Assembly: GCF_012911975.1 (NCBI RefSeq)
Contig: NZ_SMDQ01000024.1
Coordinates: 1-64,000 of the forward strand
Direction: 5' to 3'
Origin: Nodosilinea sp. P-1105
GTDB taxonomy: Bacteria > Cyanobacteriota > Cyanobacteriia > Phormidesmidales > Phormidesmidaceae
Length of the DNA: 64,000 nucleotides
Positions 1 through 9,445 of this stretch are shown here, piece by piece (position 1 is the stretch's first letter; every line of letters starts with the position of its first letter). The notes under the pieces were generated by a model that did not search any database, was not told the DNA's origin, and worked only from the letters and a program-made list of their open reading frames with translations. Made by a program: the position numbers and the translations under genes.

Positions 1-167
1 CGAGCCAAAACGTGCCAAATCGTGACGTCCTGATTGTTATGCTGACTAATCACAATCATAACGTGACTTTTTGATTTTTAGCTGAACTGATGCTGAGCAC
101 ATGCGCTATGCTGAGGTGTATCAGGATGCTGCGCCCCTATCGGGGGGTCGCGGAGAGGCCACATAGT
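1..167. repeat. Direct repeat copy A, paired with 43269-43436
   Basis: This segment matches 43269-43436 with about 10 mismatches and one single-base indel (about 93% by eye). It carries a GTTATG/CATAAC inverted repeat around a 15-base loop, repeated AACGTGAC words and a CCCC-TATC-GGGG hairpin. The other copy sits 116 bp upstream of the MobF relaxase gene, so this looks like a displaced copy of that control or oriT-like region. It starts at base 1, so it may extend further left out of view. Confidence 0.85.
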
Positions 168-277
168 GACTTGGCACATTCAGCCTCTTTTTTCAGTCAC
201 CAGGAAGTATTTGATTAGTATTAAAACGTACTTTAATTGAAAATTTTTGCAACAATTCAGATGATGCAGGGCGGAGG

Positions 278-463
278 CTACATCAATTTCTTTGCCAAGC
301 TAAAAAGATTATGGAGATTATCTGTAGATGTTAGAGTTGCCAAAATAACTTGCTTATTGAGAATTTTTGACGTCAGAATCCTTTCAATTCCATCACTATT
401 CTCAGTAAGTCGAGACTTGCACCCTTCAAAATGCTCTTTAGAGTCATCTCCATTTTCCTGCTT
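278..463 (-). pseudogene. Possible C-terminal gene remnant, unrecognised
   Basis: On the minus strand an open frame of 61 codons runs from just after an in-frame TGA (466-464) to a TAG at 280-278. It reads plausibly as protein (...RILTSKILNKQVILATL..., ending LAKKLM) but has no in-frame ATG and no recognisable domain. It may be the tail of a gene truncated when the neighbouring direct repeat and toxin genes came together. The alternative is chance, since the region is AT-rich and frames this long do occur. Confidence 0.2.
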
Positions 464-567
464 TCATCCATATGTTTCAACCAGAAAATAAATTGTTTTT
501 TATTCCGCTGCGATTAATTAGAAAGTCTTCCGAGTTATTATGGTTGATGATTTATTCATGGATGGCA

Positions 568-703
568 AACTAGTACTGTCTGGCAGAAATATGACCACCG
601 TTGCTGAGAGTTTCAGGTATCGGCATCCCCTCCTGGGAGGGGCAGGGGTGGGTTACACAGGTGTCAGGAATGGTGGGTCGACTTATGCCTCAGAGTACTA
701 GTT
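568..703. repeat. 136-bp imperfect palindromic element (MITE-like or structured RNA)
   Basis: The element starts with AACTAGTACT and ends with its exact reverse complement AGTACTAGTT. The two arms remain partly complementary inward (GACCACC against GGTGGGTC) to a central CCCCTCC-TG-GGAGGGG hairpin around 628-645. Long terminal inverted repeats with no coding capacity are typical of miniature inverted-repeat elements, but a structured leader for the toxin gene that starts 41 bp downstream would look the same. No second copy was noticed in the window. Confidence 0.55.
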
Positions 704-743
704 GTTTCGTAGTCTGGTTTAGCGGTTTTATTGAGGTTTAACC

Positions 744-3700
744 GTGAGCAATAAATCTGGAACCTCTAACCAAGTGATCTCCCTACCCCAAGGAGGTGGG
801 GCTTTGCATGGGATTGGGGAGACCTTTTCACCAGATCTGCACACAGGTACGGGTAACTTTACGGTGCCGATCGCCCTGCCGAGCGGACGCAATGAGTTTC
901 AGCCTGAGCTGAGCTTGGTTTATAGCACTGGCAATGGCAATAGTGCATGGGGACTGGGATGGGGCTTAAGCATTCCCGGTGTGATGCGCAAAACTTCCAG
1001 GGGATTGCCCCGTTATGACGATGAGCAAGACACGTTTATTTTGTCGGGAGCAGAGGATCTAGTTCCCGTTGAAACGTTGCCTGGTGTCACTCGCTACCGT
1101 CCACGGACAGAAGGTCTATTTGCCCGAATTGAGCACCATCGAGATAGCCAGAATAACTACTGGAAGGTGTGGAGTAAAGATGGTTTAGTTAGTTTCTATG
1201 GCACTCCGCGCCCAGAGGATGCGGCCAGTGATTGGCAAGATCCAGCCGTAATCGCTGATCCAACCAATCGCACCAAAATCTTTGCCTGGAATTTATCGCT
1301 TACGCTCGATCCCTACGGCAATCGCATTGAATATAGCTATGAGCGAGACCAGACCCAGGCAGGCTCCCGACATTGGAATCAACTGTATCTGAGTGAGATT
1401 CGCTATGCCGACTATGGGGAGCAGGATAACCCAGACTTTCTAGTGTCGGTTACATTTGAGTACGACGAGGAGCGACCAGACCCGTTTTCAGAGTATCGAT
1501 CGGGGTTTGAAATTCGCACCCAGCGGCGCTGTCAGCAGATTCAGATAACGACAAAAGCGGATGATGACCAGCTAGTTCGCAGTTATCGGTTTGTGTATTT
1601 GGATCAGCGACCTGAATCAGAAGACTCTGAATCAAAGAATTCTGAGCTAGAAAACCCAAAGTTGCAACTGCCTCTCAATGGAGTGTCGCTGCTGTGGCAG
1701 GTGCAGGTTACCGGGCATGACGAGAATAGTCCTGATCCTGAGGAATCACTGCCGCCGCTGAAGTTTGGCTACACTGGCTTTGAGCCCCTAGGTCGCCAGT
1801 TTTTCCCGGTGCAGGGGCGTGATTTGCCTGGGAGATCGCTCTCCTCCCCCGACCTGGAATTGGCAGATTTATTTGGCAATGGCCTGCCCGACATCCTGGA
1901 GATGAACGGCACGGTGCGCTACTGGCGTAATTTAGGTAATGGGCGCTTTGATTTACCTCGGGAAATGGGCACGGCCCCTGGAGGCTTAACCCTGGCTGAT
2001 ACAGGGGTGCAGCTTATCGATGCCGATGGGGATGGCCGGATTGATTTGCTGGTGAGTCAGGCGGGCCTGTCGGGCTATTTCCCGCTGCGATTTGGGGGAC
2101 TGTGGGATCGTAAGTCGTTCCAGCGCTACCGGGTGGCCCCGAGTTTTAACCTGGAAGACCCTGAGGTGCAGTTGGTGGATCTGGATGGGGATGGAGTGAC
2201 CGATGCCATTCGGTCTGGTAGCCGCCTGGAATGTTTTTTTAACGATCCTCAGGATGGCTGGAGGGAGACCCGCTGGGTGGAGCGGCGTGACCCGAGGGCA
2301 TTCCCCAATGTCAATTTTTCTGACCCCCGGGTGAAGTGGGGCGACATGACTGGGGATGGCTTACAGGATATTCTGCTGGTTCACGACGGCAATATTGAGT
2401 ACTGGCCCAACTTGGGCTATGGCAACTGGGGACAACGAATTTCAATGCGTAATAGTCCCCGCTTTGCCTATGGCTATGACCCCCGCCGGATTTTGATTGG
2501 CGATCTTGATGGGGATGGTCTGGACGATGTGGTCTATGTTGATTTCAACAAAGTCATTCTCTGGATAAACCAGAGCGGCAACGGCTGGAGTGACCCAATT
2601 GAAATTAAGGGCACCCCGCCCGTGTCGGATATGGATGGGGTGCGCCTGGTAGACCTACTGGGGACTGGCATTAGCGGTGTGCTATGGAGTGCCGATGCCA
2701 ATCAACTGGGTCGCCATCATCTCTATTTTCTGGATTTTACCGGGGGTGTGAAGCCCTACCTCCTGAACGAGATGAACAATCACCTGGGGGCGCTGACCCG
2801 GGTAGGCTATACACCCTCAGTCGAGTTTTATCTGGAGGATGAGGCTCGTCCCGCAACCCGATGGCAAACCCCTTTACCGTTCCCGGTGCAGGTGGTGGCC
2901 AGAGTGGAGGTGATCGATGCCATTTCCCAGGGCAAGCTGACCACGGCGTATTGCTACCACCACGGTTATTGGGATGGGGCAGAACGGGAGTTTCGCGGAT
3001 TTGGGCGGGTGGATCAGCTGGATACAGAGGTCTTTGCCGACTATAACCAGCCAGGACTACACGAAGACGCCAACCGGTTTGAAAGGTTTGAGGGCGATCG
3101 CACTCAATTTTTCTCTCCCCCCACGCTGACCAAAACCTGGTTCCACCAAGGCCCCATCGGCGATGAATTTGGGGCTTGGGAGGAGATCGATTACCACCCT
3201 GAATACTGGTCAGGCGATCCGCAGGTGTTGGAACGCCCGTCCTCAGTGACGGAGTTTTTGAATGGACTCCCCCGGCGGGACAAACGCGATGCCCTGCGCA
3301 CCCTGCGGGGTCAGGTGCTGCGGACTGAACTCTATGCCCTGGATGGGACAGAGCGACAGGAGCAGCCCTATACGGTGACCGAGGCGGTGAGCGGGGTACG
3401 GGAGGAAAGCCCAGCTGTAGAGAACCCTGAACGGCGGAGGATTTTCTTTCCCCATCCCCTGGCCCAACGCACCACCCAGTGGGAGCGGGGCGATCAGCCG
3501 ATGACGCAGGTTAGCTTTACCACTGACTATGACGAATTGGGTCAGCCTCGAATGCAGGCTGCGATCGCAGTGCCCAGAGGGCGAGATTTTCGAGTGGCGG
3601 TAGAGGAGGATAGCCAGCCCTATCTGGCTACCCAGGTAGTCACGACCTATGCCAACCGGGTGGATGATGCCCACTACATGGGCGATCGCATGGCCCATAC

Positions 3701-4211
3701 CGAAAGCTATGAGATTCTCAACGATGGCCGTTCCAGCCTATTCGACCTGTGGGAGGCGATCCAATCTGGCGAAGCGACGCGCCAGCTCGTGGGGCAAAGC
3801 CTGAATTTTTACGATGGTGCGGCCTTTGAGGGACTGCCCCTGGGCGAATTGGGGGACTTTGGTGCCCTGGTGCGTACGGAAACCCTGGTGTTGAGCGAAG
3901 ACATTTTGCAGGATGCCTATCAGGCTGAGGTGCCCCCCTACCTGGTGCCCGCAGGTGCTCCCCCCTGGACAGCCGATTACCCCGAGGCTTTTCAAGCGCA
4001 GATGCCTGCCCTGGCCGGTTACCAGTTCCATGCCGGTGGAGATGGCTATGAGCGGGGCTACTTCGTCACGACCGCCCAACGCTATGACGTTCAAAGCGGG
4101 AATGGTTCAGGGCGAGGGTTGCTGTTGGCTACTCGCGATCCCTTAGGCCATGAAACGGTGATCAGCTATGACCGCTTAGAGGGCACCTCGATTAATTGTT
4201 TTTGGGGTTAG
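744..4211 (+). CDS. Tc toxin TcB-TcC fusion, N-terminal part (IS-interrupted)
   Basis: This is the 5' part of a fused TcB-TcC gene, the cocoon component that encloses the toxic enzyme of an ABC toxin. The SpvB-type domain opens at about residues 15-350 (QGGGALHGIGETFSP, FILSGAEDLVPVE). FG-GAP/VCBS-like propeller repeats follow at about 385-660 (for example DADGDGRIDLL and DLDGDGVTDAI), then the TcdB middle regions. The start is a GTG preceded by GAGG at 734-737. The last native codons are at 4180; the final ten or so residues and the stop are read from an inserted IS element. Removing the IS and one copy of its 4-bp target duplication rejoins this frame exactly to the 3' part at 5473. As it stands the product lacks the RHS shell C-terminus and toxin tip, so the protein is probably non-functional unless the element excises. 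Confidence 0.9.
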   Translation: MSNKSGTSNQVISLPQGGGALHGIGETFSPDLHTGTGNFTVPIALPSGRNEFQPELSLVYSTGNGNSAWGLGWGLSIPGVMRKTSRGLPRYDDEQDTFILSGAEDLVPVETLPGVTRYRPRTEGLFARIEHHRDSQNNYWKVWSKDGLVSFYGTPRPEDAASDWQDPAVIADPTNRTKIFAWNLSLTLDPYGNRIEYSYERDQTQAGSRHWNQLYLSEIRYADYGEQDNPDFLVSVTFEYDEERPDPFSEYRSGFEIRTQRRCQQIQITTKADDDQLVRSYRFVYLDQRPESEDSESKNSELENPKLQLPLNGVSLLWQVQVTGHDENSPDPEESLPPLKFGYTGFEPLGRQFFPVQGRDLPGRSLSSPDLELADLFGNGLPDILEMNGTVRYWRNLGNGRFDLPREMGTAPGGLTLADTGVQLIDADGDGRIDLLVSQAGLSGYFPLRFGGLWDRKSFQRYRVAPSFNLEDPEVQLVDLDGDGVTDAIRSGSRLECFFNDPQDGWRETRWVERRDPRAFPNVNFSDPRVKWGDMTGDGLQDILLVHDGNIEYWPNLGYGNWGQRISMRNSPRFAYGYDPRRILIGDLDGDGLDDVVYVDFNKVILWINQSGNGWSDPIEIKGTPPVSDMDGVRLVDLLGTGISGVLWSADANQLGRHHLYFLDFTGGVKPYLLNEMNNHLGALTRVGYTPSVEFYLEDEARPATRWQTPLPFPVQVVARVEVIDAISQGKLTTAYCYHHGYWDGAEREFRGFGRVDQLDTEVFADYNQPGLHEDANRFERFEGDRTQFFSPPTLTKTWFHQGPIGDEFGAWEEIDYHPEYWSGDPQVLERPSSVTEFLNGLPRRDKRDALRTLRGQVLRTELYALDGTERQEQPYTVTEAVSGVREESPAVENPERRRIFFPHPLAQRTTQWERGDQPMTQVSFTTDYDELGQPRMQAAIAVPRGRDFRVAVEEDSQPYLATQVVTTYANRVDDAHYMGDRMAHTESYEILNDGRSSLFDLWEAIQSGEATRQLVGQSLNFYDGAAFEGLPLGELGDFGALVRTETLVLSEDILQDAYQAEVPPYLVPAGAPPWTADYPEAFQAQMPALAGYQFHAGGDGYERGYFVTTAQRYDVQSGNGSGRGLLLATRDPLGHETVISYDRLEGTSINCFWG

Positions 4212-5472
4212 TTAGGGTCTCAAATGAGACGACCCCGGCAGGACGGTTGGATTCATCCTGCCGGTAGGCTGTAAGCGGTTACCCCAATCGTGCTTCACGA
4301 GGCGTTCAATCGGCTGACTTAACTCCGCTGGGGTGATTTCAGAGCTGACTATCCTACGGTTTCTGGCACAGCGGCTGATTGGGTCTCTAAACAGACAAAG
4401 TGCTTCAGGTTGTAGGTCAAATTCTTCAGACCCAGATTCACCTTGGCCCGGGCTAAGCCAATCGTGCGCACCAGTTTGCCGCCCATGTCAGTCACCCAGT
4501 CCCCAAAGATATGCTCCACCTTGGCCCGGGTCTTGGAACGCTCTCGGTTGGCAGACTTCTGCTCGTCGCTCAGCGGGCGATTCCGATACGCTCGTTCGTT
4601 GATCTGGGGCTCAAACCCCATCAGGGTCAGGACCTCGACAATCAACGTAGACAGGTAGGCACTGTCGGCCCACACGCCATCGCCGGTATTGTCGGCGTCC
4701 AGCAACTCACCGAGCACTTGAGAGTCATGGACAGCCGCATCGGTGACGGTATAGCGGCGAATGAAGTTATAGCGAACATCGCTACTGATATGGTTTTTGT
4801 AGCCGTAGTAAGACACCCCATTTTTCTTTGTCCAGCGGGCATCGGTATCTTTTTGGGCCACCTTGTGAGGCTGCTCTTGCCACGCAGACGGCACGTCTCC
4901 CTGTTTAATGGTTTGGTTCTCGGTGCGAGTATTGCGCTGCTTGGGCACCGGAATCAAGGTCGCGTCGACGATTTGACCATCCTGGGCCTGATAGCCTGCG
5001 GCCGTCAAATAGGCCGCAAAGTGCTCGAAGAGCTCATCGACCAGGTCATGGGTCTGGAGCTGCTTGCGAAATAACCAAACGGTCGTGGCATCGGGGACTG
5101 AATCTTCTAGACCCAGGTTTAGAAACTGCATGAACGACAAGCGGTCGTTAACTTGGTATTCCAAGTCCTCATCACTGATGTTGTACAGCTTTTGCAGCAC
5201 CAGCATTTTGAACAGCAGCACCCCGTCTATCGGCTTGCGACCCGCATTACTTTTGCGCGGTTTCTCGTGGATACGAGCCAAAATTGGGCGGAATGTCTCC
5301 CAGGGCACTAAGGTATTCAGGCGTTGCAACAGGTCCTGTTTCGCCGCTAACTTCTCAAGGCGCTCATCTACATCCCAAAACCCTTGTTGTCCCATGGCTC
5401 GGTCGAGGTCATAACATCTACTGCACCATGATCTCATATTGAGACAGTCTTTATGGATTTTTCGAGGTGCCC
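4181..5472. mobile_element. IS5-family insertion sequence, 1292 bp
   Basis: The element is bounded by inverted repeats GGGCACCTCGA (4181-4191) and TCGAGGTGCCC (5462-5472). It is flanked by the direct repeat TAGA at 4177-4180 and 5473-5476, a 4-bp target duplication within the range known for IS5-family elements. It holds one transposase gene on the minus strand and sits in the TcB-TcC gene. The intact ends, matching target duplication and undamaged transposase frame suggest a recent insertion. Confidence 0.93.
4349..5395 (-). CDS. IS5-family DDE transposase
   Basis: This 348-aa transposase catalyses cut-and-paste movement of the surrounding element. It has the N-terminal DUF772-type helical domain (MGQQGFWDVDERLEKL...) and a DDE_Tnp_1 core. 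The likely catalytic residues are D in QIVDATLIPV, D in VWADSAYLS and E in AKVEHIFGDW. The frame stays open upstream to 5497, but that runs past the IS end at 5472 into the toxin gene. The ATG at 5395, giving MGQQGFWD, is therefore the natural start. An upstream in-frame ATG at 5437 inside the element is possible but less like the family. There is no frameshift or stop, so it is probably active. Confidence 0.92.
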   Translation of the reverse strand: MGQQGFWDVDERLEKLAAKQDLLQRLNTLVPWETFRPILARIHEKPRKSNAGRKPIDGVLLFKMLVLQKLYNISDEDLEYQVNDRLSFMQFLNLGLEDSVPDATTVWLFRKQLQTHDLVDELFEHFAAYLTAAGYQAQDGQIVDATLIPVPKQRNTRTENQTIKQGDVPSAWQEQPHKVAQKDTDARWTKKNGVSYYGYKNHISSDVRYNFIRRYTVTDAAVHDSQVLGELLDADNTGDGVWADSAYLSTLIVEVLTLMGFEPQINERAYRNRPLSDEQKSANRERSKTRAKVEHIFGDWVTDMGGKLVRTIGLARAKVNLGLKNLTYNLKHFVCLETQSAAVPETVG

Positions 5473-8400
5473 TAGAGCTATTGCCCCTGACGGTCACCGA
5501 TCCAGTGGGCCTGGTGATCCAGGCCGAGTACGACTATCGTGTCCTGCAACCCCGTCAGGTGACTGACCCCAACGACAATCGGCAGCGCTTTACGTTTACG
5601 CCCCTGGGGTTGCTGGCCAGTGTGGCGGTGATGGGCAAAGCGGGCGAAGCGGTTGGGGATACCGCAGCGGTACCGGGAACAAGATTGGTCTATGACTTGC
5701 TGGCCTTCATAGAGCGAGGGCAGCCCATCTCTGTGCGCACGATACAGCGGGAGCATCACGTTAACGATACGGCGGTTCCCCTGCCAGAACGGGATGCTGA
5801 GATTGAAAGCATCGAGTATTCCGACGGCTTTGGTCGCCTACTGCAAACCCGCACCCAGGCCGAAGATCAGGTGTTTGGGGCTTTGCCCTTTGGCGGAGAT
5901 GTGGGGCTGCCCGCCGATCAAGCGTTGCCAGTGGAGGATGCTGTCGGTCAGCAATTAGCGCCTGGCGAACCGCCCCGGGTGGTGGTGAGTGGCTGGCAAA
6001 CCTACGACAACAAGGGCCAGGTGGTGGAACAGTACGAGCCGTTTTATGCCGCTGGCTGGGAGTACCAGCGACCCACTGAGGGGGAAATGGGGCAGAAGGT
6101 GACGATGTTCTACGACCCCCGGGGGCAGGTGATTCGTACGGTAAACCCGGATGGTTCAGAACAGCGGGTGATCTATGGGGTACCTATGGAATTGAGCAAC
6201 CCGGACGAGTTTACCCCTACCCCCTGGGAAGCCTACACCTACGATGCCAATGACCTGGCCCCCCTCAGTCCAGGCAACGAGCGGGTGCCGGAGAGTCACT
6301 GGTTTACCCCCAGCAGCGTGGTCATCGATGCCCTGGGCCGCACAATTGAAGCGGTGGAACGCAATGGCACTGATCCGACCAATTGGTACTTTACCCGCTC
6401 CACCTACGACATTCGAGACAACCTGCTGACGGTGACGGATACGCTGGAGCGAGAGGCGTTTCGCTATGTCTACGACCTGGCCAATAACCCCCTCCGCACC
6501 GAGAGTATTGATGCTGGGACAAAGCGGGTGGTGTTGGATGCCCTGGGCAATGGAGTGGAACAGCGAGACAGTAAAGGGGCGTTGGTGCTGGAAGCCTACG
6601 ATCGCCTCAGCCGTCCGACTTATCTGTGGGCACGGGATCATGCAGCCAGTGCCATGACCCTGCGGCAGGTGTTGCAGTATGGCGATGGCGGCACCCCCGA
6701 TCAGCCGGAAGGGGATCGGGAGGCGGCGAAGGAACTGAACCGCCTGGGGCAACTGGTGCGCCACTACGACGAAGCAGGGCGTTTGGCCCTGGAGGAATTT
6801 GACTTTAAGGGTAATCTGCTGACGCAGGTGCGGCGAGTGATTGCCGATGATCGCCTGAGTGAAGCCTATAGCCGTGGAGCAAACAACAACTGGCAAATAG
6901 AGGCATTCCGCCTGAATTGGCAGGCTCCCAATGGGGACAGTCTGGAGAGCCATGCCGAGACGCTGCTGAACTTCCAGGAATACGTCACCTCCATGACCTA
7001 CGACGCTCTGAACCGGGTGACGCTGATGCGCTATCCGGAAGATGTGGAGGGCGATCGACAGACGTTGCGTCCGACCTATAACCGGGCGGGCGCGTTGGAA
7101 CGGGTGACGCTGAATGAACAGCCCTATGTAGAGCGGATTGCCTACGATGCTAAGGGGCAGCGGATTTTGATTGCCTATGGCAATGGGGTGATGACGCGCT
7201 ATGGCTATGACCCGGAGACGTTTCGGCTGCTGCGGTTAAGGAGCGATCGCTACACCCAACCCAATCCGCTCACCTACCGCCCTACCGGCGCACCCCTGCA
7301 AGATTTTGCCTACGCCTACGACCTGGTAGGGAATATCACCACCATCAAAGACCGCACTCCAGACAGCGGCATTCTCAATACGCCCCTGGGAGCCGATGCG
7401 CTAGATCGGACGTTTACCTATGACCCGATTTACCGACTGCTGACAGCAACGGGGCGGGAGTGCGACTTGCTGCCAGAAATGCCCCCCTGGGACGATCGCC
7501 CCCGCTGTGTGGATCTGACTCGCACTCGTGGCTATCAGGAGCAATACCAGTATGACCCGATGGGCAATATACTCCGGTTGCGCCATGAGCATATTGAAAG
7601 CGATGGCACTGTGCAGGGGAGAAACCGCAACTTTACCCTGGTGACGGATGAGGCTTCGGATGTGGTGAATAATCGGTTGGCTTCGGTGGCGATCGGGCAG
7701 ACAGAAATTAAGTATGACTATGACGACAGCGGCAATTTAGTCAAAGAGGGGGAAGCGCGTCATTTTGAGTGGGATTATGCCGACCAAATGAAGGCGTTTC
7801 GTACCCAGACGGAGGGGGCAGAACCGTCGGTATATGCCCAATATTGTTACGACGCGGCGGGGCAACGGGTGATGAAGTGGGTTCACCGTCAGGGCGGGAT
7901 TGTGGATGTGACGGTGTATGTGGATGGGATGTTTGAACACCACCGCAAAATCACCGTTGGGGAAACCCAAGAAAACAACACGCTGCATGTGATGGATGAT
8001 GCGTCACGGATTGCTTTGGTACGAGTAGGGGAAGCGTTTCCAGAGGATAGAACACCAGCCGTAAAGTATCACCTGGGAGACCATTTGGGCAGTAGTAATG
8101 TGGTGGTTGACCAGGATGGAAACTGGATCGATCGGGAGGAGTTTACGCCCTATGGGGAAACCAGTTTTGGCAGATTTAAGCAGAAGCGATATCGGTTTAC
8201 GGGGAAGGAGCGGGATGAGGAAAGTGGGTTGAATTATCACAGAGCGAGGTATTATGCGCCGTGGTTGGGGAGGTGGATAAATATTGACCCAGCTCAGACT
8301 GAATTTGTTGAATGGAGCCCATTCTCATATGTTCTCGAAAATCCAATGAAGTTTATCGACGATAGCGGAGAGCAACCAGAATTGACCAACGCACAAAAAC

Positions 8401-9191
8401 AAATAATTGATCAGGTGGGTGCCTGGTTTAAAGACACAGAAAAGTTTATCCGAGAAAATGAGGATATTGCGGAAGTCAGAAGGCAGAACTCTCAATACAA
8501 ACAGGATTTAGAAATAGCAGAGACAGAAAAGAAGGCCATTGCGAAAGAAATGGGGCAGGCAAGTGGTCGCAGTAGAAGAAATTTTTTGAGAGGAGAAATA
8601 GACAGGCTAAATGATGATATAGAACAGGCAAAAAAAGGCATAAATAAAACTCAGCGCGTCCTTAATGAGGCAGAAGTTTTTTTGAGAAGAGGTGAAATAT
8701 TAAGACAAAAGGTAAGTCAAGCTAATTTTCCCGAGGTGGTAAATCAGAGAACAACTCCTTGGTATTACTTGCTTAGAAGCCAGATTTCTCGAGGAGAACG
8801 AGGTCTTAGCGGCGGTGGCGGCGGTGGCGGCGGTGGCGGCACAAGTATTGGCAGTAGTAATCTTCAGAAAAGGGCTTTACGATTTGGGTTTAGTTCCGTT
8901 GTTTTGTCATTTGGGCTGAATTTCCTTGCAGGTGAAGCTGCTGTAGCTGTTGAAGAATACATCCGGCAGAACGAACTATCGGAAGATGAAAAATTTCTTA
9001 TAAGCAATTTTCCAATCCTCTACTTTGCAACAGGATTTCCACTATACAGCTATACCATCAAAAACACTTTTGAGGCATACGAAAATGAAATTCGTGCTAG
9101 ACAAAAACGGTCACCCAACTCACTACGCCATCAGATTGAGTATAACTTGCTTAGATGTATATTCGGCGATCAATTTGCATGCGTAAGATGA
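5473..9191 (+). CDS. Tc toxin TcB-TcC fusion, C-terminal part with RHS shell and toxin tip (IS-interrupted)
   Basis: This is the 3' continuation of the gene starting at 744. After excision the joint would read SYDRLELLPLTVTDPVG, which suits this family. Repeated YD motifs (for example YDAKGQRILIAYGNGV and YDPMGNILRL) form the RHS shell. The shell closes at about 8195-8290 with RFTGKERDEESGLNYH and GRWINIDP, the conserved RHS core end where TcC proteins cut themselves. The last 300 residues are a different, AT-rich module: lysine- and glutamate-rich coiled coil, a run of ten glycines (about 8811-8840), then hydrophobic helices. It matches no toxin family I recognise. The open frame reaches back to a TTG inside the IS (5439), but independent translation is doubtful. 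Confidence 0.88.
8811..8840 (+). repeat. GGN microsatellite coding for ten glycines
   Basis: A run of GGC and GGT codons encodes an uninterrupted glycine stretch in the toxin tip, between its coiled coil and its hydrophobic segment. Such a run is prone to slippage and probably forms a flexible linker. Confidence 0.75.
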
Positions 9192-9369
9192 TTTTTTTGA
9201 TACGACCGCCAAATTGATTGGTGAAGATATGAGTGCCTTGCCAATGCATTCAGCCTTCTACGAAGTCACTGACAAAGCCTTTGATGGTTGCATCCGGGAC
9301 GAGACTTTGTTTTGGTTAAGGATTGGGATATCAAAAATAAATTCACTCTTTGCGATCACATCAATCTGA
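9187..9369 (+). pseudogene. Possible displaced C-terminal fragment after the toxin tip
   Basis: Directly overlapping the toxin stop, in the next frame, is an open stretch of 60 codons ending at TGA 9367-9369. It reads ...ALPMHSAFYEVTDKAFDG.... It has no good start (an internal ATG lies near residue 13) and no recognised domain. It could be a former toxin C-terminus left by exchange of the tip, or an immunity-gene scrap. The overall stretch 9192-9445 holds nothing else I can support. Confidence 0.25.
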
Positions 9370-9445
9370 ACAGTTCCCAATTAGAAAAGCAGTTTTAATG
9401 CCTACCAAAAACCACTGATGTTACGAAACTCAAAAGGGAAATCCA

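Noticed and set aside
237..491. 84-codon + strand ORF before the first toxin gene
   Set aside because: It has a TTG start, no ribosome site and no protein-like pattern; the opposite strand reads better as a decayed fragment.
3243..3698. Minus-strand ORF inside the first TcB-TcC gene
   Set aside because: It is a shadow of a strongly supported coding frame with no domain of its own.
4349..5497. Transposase starting at 5497
   Set aside because: This start lies outside the insertion sequence, whose right end is at 5472; the ATG at 5395 matches the family.
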